From positions 3,575 through 67,574 of the forward strand of contig DASTMP010000358.1 of the NCBI GenBank assembly GCA_035714085.1: DNA of 64,000 bases, written 5' to 3'. The number at the start of each line of letters is the position of its first letter. The stretch's first letter is position 1. This stretch comes from JAJVID01 sp035714085. Its GTDB lineage: Bacteria; Acidobacteriota; Blastocatellia; RBC074. Positions 61,444-64,000 of this stretch are shown here, piece by piece. The notes beneath the pieces are model-generated. The model had not been told where the DNA came from and made no database searches. It worked only from the letters and a program-made list of their open reading frames with translations. The position numbers were made by a program, and so were the translations under genes.

Positions 61444-61917
61444 TCATCGTGTAAGGTTGACGAGGGGTGCGGGCGCAGTGGTACAGCATGCGCTGACATC
61501 CTCGTGGCTCGCTTCTGGAAGGTTGTCTTCGAGCACGACGAAGACTTCCCATTCGTTACCGTCCGGATCGGAAACCCAGGTTTTATCCTGGACGGCGTAA
61601 CAGCAGGAGGTTTGCATCTCGTCGCGCGTGCTGAGTCCTGCCCTGGCCCACCGCTCGCGCACGGCCAGGACATCGGCAGTCGAGGCGACCTGAATCCCCA
61701 TGTGCGAGAGGGCGCCGCGTTCGTTGAATGGGATTTCGTTCAGCGCGAGATTGAGCGGCGGATTCTGCACGTCGAACTTGGCGTACCCGCTGCGGACTTT
61801 GCTCGGCTCGACGCCCAACATTCTCTTGTAAAACTCGACGCTCTGCCCGATATTACGGACGTTGAGCGAAACGTGCGCTTTGATCGCCTGCACGGTCTTG
61901 GCGTTCTCTTCGTTCAT
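61444..61917 (-). CDS. arsI: ArsI, Fe(II)-dependent C-As lyase (VOC family)
   Basis: The 157-residue VOC protein has the ArsI features: metal ligands His15 (KAHVSLNV), His72 (LSHMGIQV) and Glu124 (NEWEVFVV), the vicinal arsenic-binding thiols Cys105-Cys106 (QTSCCYAVQDKTW), and a second C-terminal Cys pair (Cys144-Cys145) as seen in many homologues. It cleaves the C-As bond of trivalent methyl and aromatic arsenicals. It begins the minus-strand arm of the locus, divergent from arsR. Confidence 0.93.
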   Translation of the reverse strand: MNEENAKTVQAIKAHVSLNVRNIGQSVEFYKRMLGVEPSKVRSGYAKFDVQNPPLNLALNEIPFNERGALSHMGIQVASTADVLAVRERWARAGLSTRDEMQTSCCYAVQDKTWVSDPDGNEWEVFVVLEDNLPEASHEDVSACCTTAPAPLVNLTR

Positions 61918-62022
61918 CCGTTACCTCTCCTTCTACGCTCTTACTGGTGAGCGTGAAATCACGGTAACAGCGAAATATATATGCGTCAAGACGAATGTGT
62001 CTTTTGATATGATATCTATGCT
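61918..62022. promoter_or_regulatory. Divergent arsR-arsI promoter with ArsR-type operator
   Basis: The region is AT-rich and contains an imperfect dyad, TCAAGAC (61986-61992) and GTCTTTTGA (61999-62007), with flanking ATAT steps. That is similar to ArsR boxes, which combine ATA-rich arms with TCA/TGA half-sites. It lies 15 bases before arsR and so could block both directions. ArsR should bind it until arsenite releases the repressor. Confidence 0.5.
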
Positions 62023-62445
62023 ATGAGTAGAGCTAACAGAAAATTCGACCTTGAAAAATTCTTCGTCGCGCTTTCCGACCGCAATCGCCTCCGCCTTATC
62101 AACTTAATGGGAGAGGACGAAGTCTGCGTGTGCTTCTTCGTCGAAATCCTGAAGATGCCGCAGCCGAGGGTCTCCCGGCATCTCGCTTACTTGCGCAGGG
62201 CGGGCATTGTGGCGGCTCGGCGGGAGGGGAAGTGGATGCACTACCGGATCGTCACTCCTTCCGACGGACACGCCGCCCGCATCCTTCAGGAGGCGCGTGA
62301 GTATCTCTCCTCTGATCGTGAGATGCGGCAGGACCGCGCGCGTCTTGTCAAGGTCTGCTGCGCGCCCGCGCTCCCCGTGCTCTTACAAGGCGCGCCGCTC
62401 CCCACAAGACTACTGGCCTCACTGGCTGATCCGATTCAATGTTGA
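62023..62445 (+). CDS. arsR: ArsR-family arsenic-responsive repressor
   Basis: The 140-residue winged-helix repressor has a CVC arsenite site in the alpha-3 region (Cys35 and Cys37 in EVCVCFFVEIL), the recognition helix (PQPRVSRHLAYLRRAGI) and extra C-terminal cysteines (Cys112-Cys113 in KVCCAPA, and the terminal Cys140). It controls the divergent arsI operon and itself. The terminal Cys pair is typical of ArsR clades that respond to methyl or phenyl arsenicals, in keeping with arsI. Confidence 0.95.
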   Translation: MSRANRKFDLEKFFVALSDRNRLRLINLMGEDEVCVCFFVEILKMPQPRVSRHLAYLRRAGIVAARREGKWMHYRIVTPSDGHAARILQEAREYLSSDREMRQDRARLVKVCCAPALPVLLQGAPLPTRLLASLADPIQC

Positions 62446-62535
62446 GATCTGATTGCCGGACGTCCGGACAGATGGTTCTGTCTGACGGGGCGCCGCGGTT
62501 TTGCAACTTCCGATTCCGATCTGCGTTCTTCACGC

Positions 62536-63054
62536 ATGCAAACAAAATATCCAATACTATTAGTCGCAATACTGGTTCTCGTTGGGCAGCGCCTGTCCGG
62601 CGAGAGCGTTCTGGCTCAAGATAATGAGAAACCGGTCGATGCTCCGATCCAAACGGATAAAAAGATGTATAAGGTTGCGGTTACGCCGCAGTCGGTTAAA
62701 TTCACGATAAATTACAGCTATGTGAACCGAACCGGCGGCGCCGTATTCCTGCCATCGTGCAAAAAGCCCTATCGGCCGACTCTCGAGAAAAAAGTCGAAG
62801 GCCGATGGGTGGCTGCGGTTGACCCGATAGAGCCTATGTGCGCCGGAGCGCCAGTTCGGATCGGGCCCGGGAAGACGTATCGAGATAAATTCGAAGTGGA
62901 AGCGTTTCTACCCGGAAACGACATGAATCCGAAACTCAAGGTGGATGTCCGGGTGATTGAAGGCGTGTACCGGCTCGTACATGTATTTTCAGGGCAAAAG
63001 CGGCCCTTACCATTAGAGGATCGGATCTCGAACGAATTCGAGATTACCAGATAG
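62536..63054 (+). CDS. Small exported protein of unknown function
   Basis: The 172-residue protein starts with a signal peptide (YPILLVAILVLVGQRLS). The mature part has an immunoglobulin-like beta pattern with YVNRTGGAVFLPSCKKPYRP and a second Cys in PMCAGAP, probably a disulfide. The final strands read VYRLVHVFSGQKRPLP. Similar exported proteins are common in this phylum but not characterised. It is separated from arsR by 90 bases and converges with the peptidase gene. Confidence 0.75.
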   Translation: MQTKYPILLVAILVLVGQRLSGESVLAQDNEKPVDAPIQTDKKMYKVAVTPQSVKFTINYSYVNRTGGAVFLPSCKKPYRPTLEKKVEGRWVAAVDPIEPMCAGAPVRIGPGKTYRDKFEVEAFLPGNDMNPKLKVDVRVIEGVYRLVHVFSGQKRPLPLEDRISNEFEITR

Positions 63055-63068
63055 CGCAGCTGTCATCC

Positions 63069-63917
63069 TCATTCCGCTGAATTTTGTGGGCGGTATTCCC
63101 AATGCCAGGGTTCGTAGAAGTAAGGATAGAAACCGAATCGCTCGGCGTTCTTCACCAGCCATTGATAGACCTTCGTGTTGACCTGAATTGCCCGGTTCTG
63201 ATCGTTCGTGCTGACAGGTTCGCCGCCGACGTAGAGGTCCAGCGCGCGTCCGGTGAAATGCGGGCTGTTGACGGCCAGACTGGCGCGCCCCGATTTGGGA
63301 CTCTGTTTGCGAAGTTGCGCCTGATAGGCCGGAGAGCGAAACGCCGAGATGACCTTCAGCCAGTTTTCGTTTGAGCTGAGCGAAAGATCCGCCTCCGCCG
63401 CGGCGACGAGTTTCTTGTAAGCCGCGTACGCCTGACGCTCGACGTAGCGCAGGTCTTCGGGGCGTTCCGGGTCGAAAAATTCCGGGGCAGGCGCGAGCGT
63501 CAATCGCCCGAGCGGTGGAGTTGATCGATCCTTGATTCGGCGCGATTGAAATACCGCGACCATCTTCTTCCATGTCTCCTGATCGAGCACGCCCGTCGGA
63601 GCCAATTCCTCCGACCTTTGCCATTCGGCCAGCGCCCGCGCGAAAGCGTTCGTCTCAGGGGCGGCGCTGGTGTCAAGAAGGCGCTGGATGAGCGAGGTGT
63701 AGAGATACCACCCGCGCTGCGGCCTGGCGCAGAATGTCCAGTTGAGATCAGATTTGAGTCTGGCGTTCTGTTCCGCCGCGGCCCCGAAGGCCACAGCGGC
63801 GTCGGAGCCCGCGGAAACAGGCAAACTCCGCCCGGCCTTGGCGAGAGCTAGCAATAGACAACAGATGACGACCGCGAGACATCGCGGCAAGAAGAGGGAA
63901 GTCTTTACTGACAGCAT
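63069..63917 (-). CDS. M15 family D-Ala-D-Ala carboxypeptidase/dipeptidase-like protein with PG-binding-like domain
   Basis: The 282-residue protein has a signal peptide (VVICCLLLALAKAG), a peptidoglycan-binding-like segment (AEWQRSEELAPTGVLDQETW) and the VanY/DD-peptidase zinc site: His220 and Asp227 in SPHFTGRALD, Glu269 and His272 in EPWHWEY. All catalytic residues are in place, so it should trim D-Ala ends or crosslinks of peptidoglycan in the periplasm. There is no resistance operon next to it, so a housekeeping cell-wall role is likelier than vancomycin resistance. Confidence 0.92.
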   Translation of the reverse strand: MLSVKTSLFLPRCLAVVICCLLLALAKAGRSLPVSAGSDAAVAFGAAAEQNARLKSDLNWTFCARPQRGWYLYTSLIQRLLDTSAAPETNAFARALAEWQRSEELAPTGVLDQETWKKMVAVFQSRRIKDRSTPPLGRLTLAPAPEFFDPERPEDLRYVERQAYAAYKKLVAAAEADLSLSSNENWLKVISAFRSPAYQAQLRKQSPKSGRASLAVNSPHFTGRALDLYVGGEPVSTNDQNRAIQVNTKVYQWLVKNAERFGFYPYFYEPWHWEYRPQNSAE

Positions 63918-64000
63918 TTCTTAGCGTCCAACAATTTAGGTTTAATGTGAAAAAAAGGGGTGCGAGATACTATGCCGCGAACGGGCGCATAGGCAAGCCC
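63918..64000. other. Window edge, nothing recognised
   Basis: Upstream flank of the peptidase gene; no gene or site is supported in these 83 bases. Confidence 0.4.

Noticed and set aside
63069..63917. M15 peptidase considered as VanY glycopeptide resistance
   Set aside because: No vanHAX, VanR or VanS genes nearby; a general peptidoglycan role is enough.
1..64000. CRISPR arrays, tRNA or rRNA genes, prophage modules
   Set aside because: No regularly spaced repeats with spacers, no cloverleaf with TTCGA arm in the intergenic gaps, and no integrase, terminase or capsid genes were seen.

Overview
The window looks like a piece of an Acidobacteriota chromosome, probably Blastocatellia- or Solibacter-like. 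The pointers are three large Oar-type TonB-dependent receptors that start with a carboxypeptidase-regulatory-like domain, a PadR regulator coupled to an ADOP-type (acidobacterial duplicated orphan permease) MacB-like permease, DUF1549/DUF1501 proteins, many Tat or Sec signal peptides, and coding DNA of moderately high GC. No rRNA, tRNA, CRISPR array or intact insertion sequence was recognised. Family names rest on reading motifs by eye; no database search was run.

Layout. (1) 0-8 kb, all minus strand: a possible operon with a short 38-residue ORF, a fusion of an ArsI-like VOC domain to an arsenosugar-type carboxymuconolactone-decarboxylase (CMD) domain, an Oar-type receptor, a small exported protein, a radical SAM enzyme, a metallophosphoesterase relative lacking key metal ligands, and a 202-residue unknown. 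(2) 8.4-12 kb: a YnjBCD-type ABC importer whose binding protein has lost the middle of its sequence. (3) 12-12.4 kb: relics of an ADOP permease and perhaps of an IS5/IS903-type end. (4) 12.4-20.7 kb: an outer-membrane monoheme cytochrome/beta-barrel protein, then a sigma-54 response regulator, a cupredoxin, a histidine kinase, a lone receiver and a coiled-coil porin, which look like one redox- or metal-responsive envelope system. (5) 20.7-23.2 kb: two divergent citrate synthase paralogues, one fused to a DNA-binding helix-turn-helix. (6) 23.4-26.9 kb: PadR, ADOP permease, small exported protein.

(7) 27.3-45.5 kb, all plus strand: IclR regulator, Oar-type receptor, NHL propeller, DUF1549 and DUF1501 proteins, a receptor remnant, two Tat-exported TIM-barrel glycosidase-like proteins, a TolB-like propeller, and a 1224-residue protein joining a glycosidase-like part to an alpha/beta-hydrolase. 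This resembles a polysaccharide-utilisation locus of undescribed composition and is one of the two best candidates for a new system; the other is region 1. (8) 45.8-51.7 kb: a translationally coupled tripartite RND efflux operon. (9) 52-56.8 kb: an exported dual-specificity phosphatase, a third receptor and a YncE-like propeller. (10) 56.8-59.2 kb: an orphan HypF. (11) 59.3-62.4 kb: an arsenic resistance locus (arsR divergent from arsI-arsN-exported protein-aqpS-arsC). (12) 62.5-64 kb: a small exported protein and an M15 peptidase.

Arsenic chemistry appears at both ends of the window: the ArsI-like VOC domain in the region 1 fusion and the stand-alone ArsI in region 11 share metal ligands and a vicinal cysteine pair. 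This suggests, but does not prove, that the first cluster handles an organoarsenical or related thiophilic compound.
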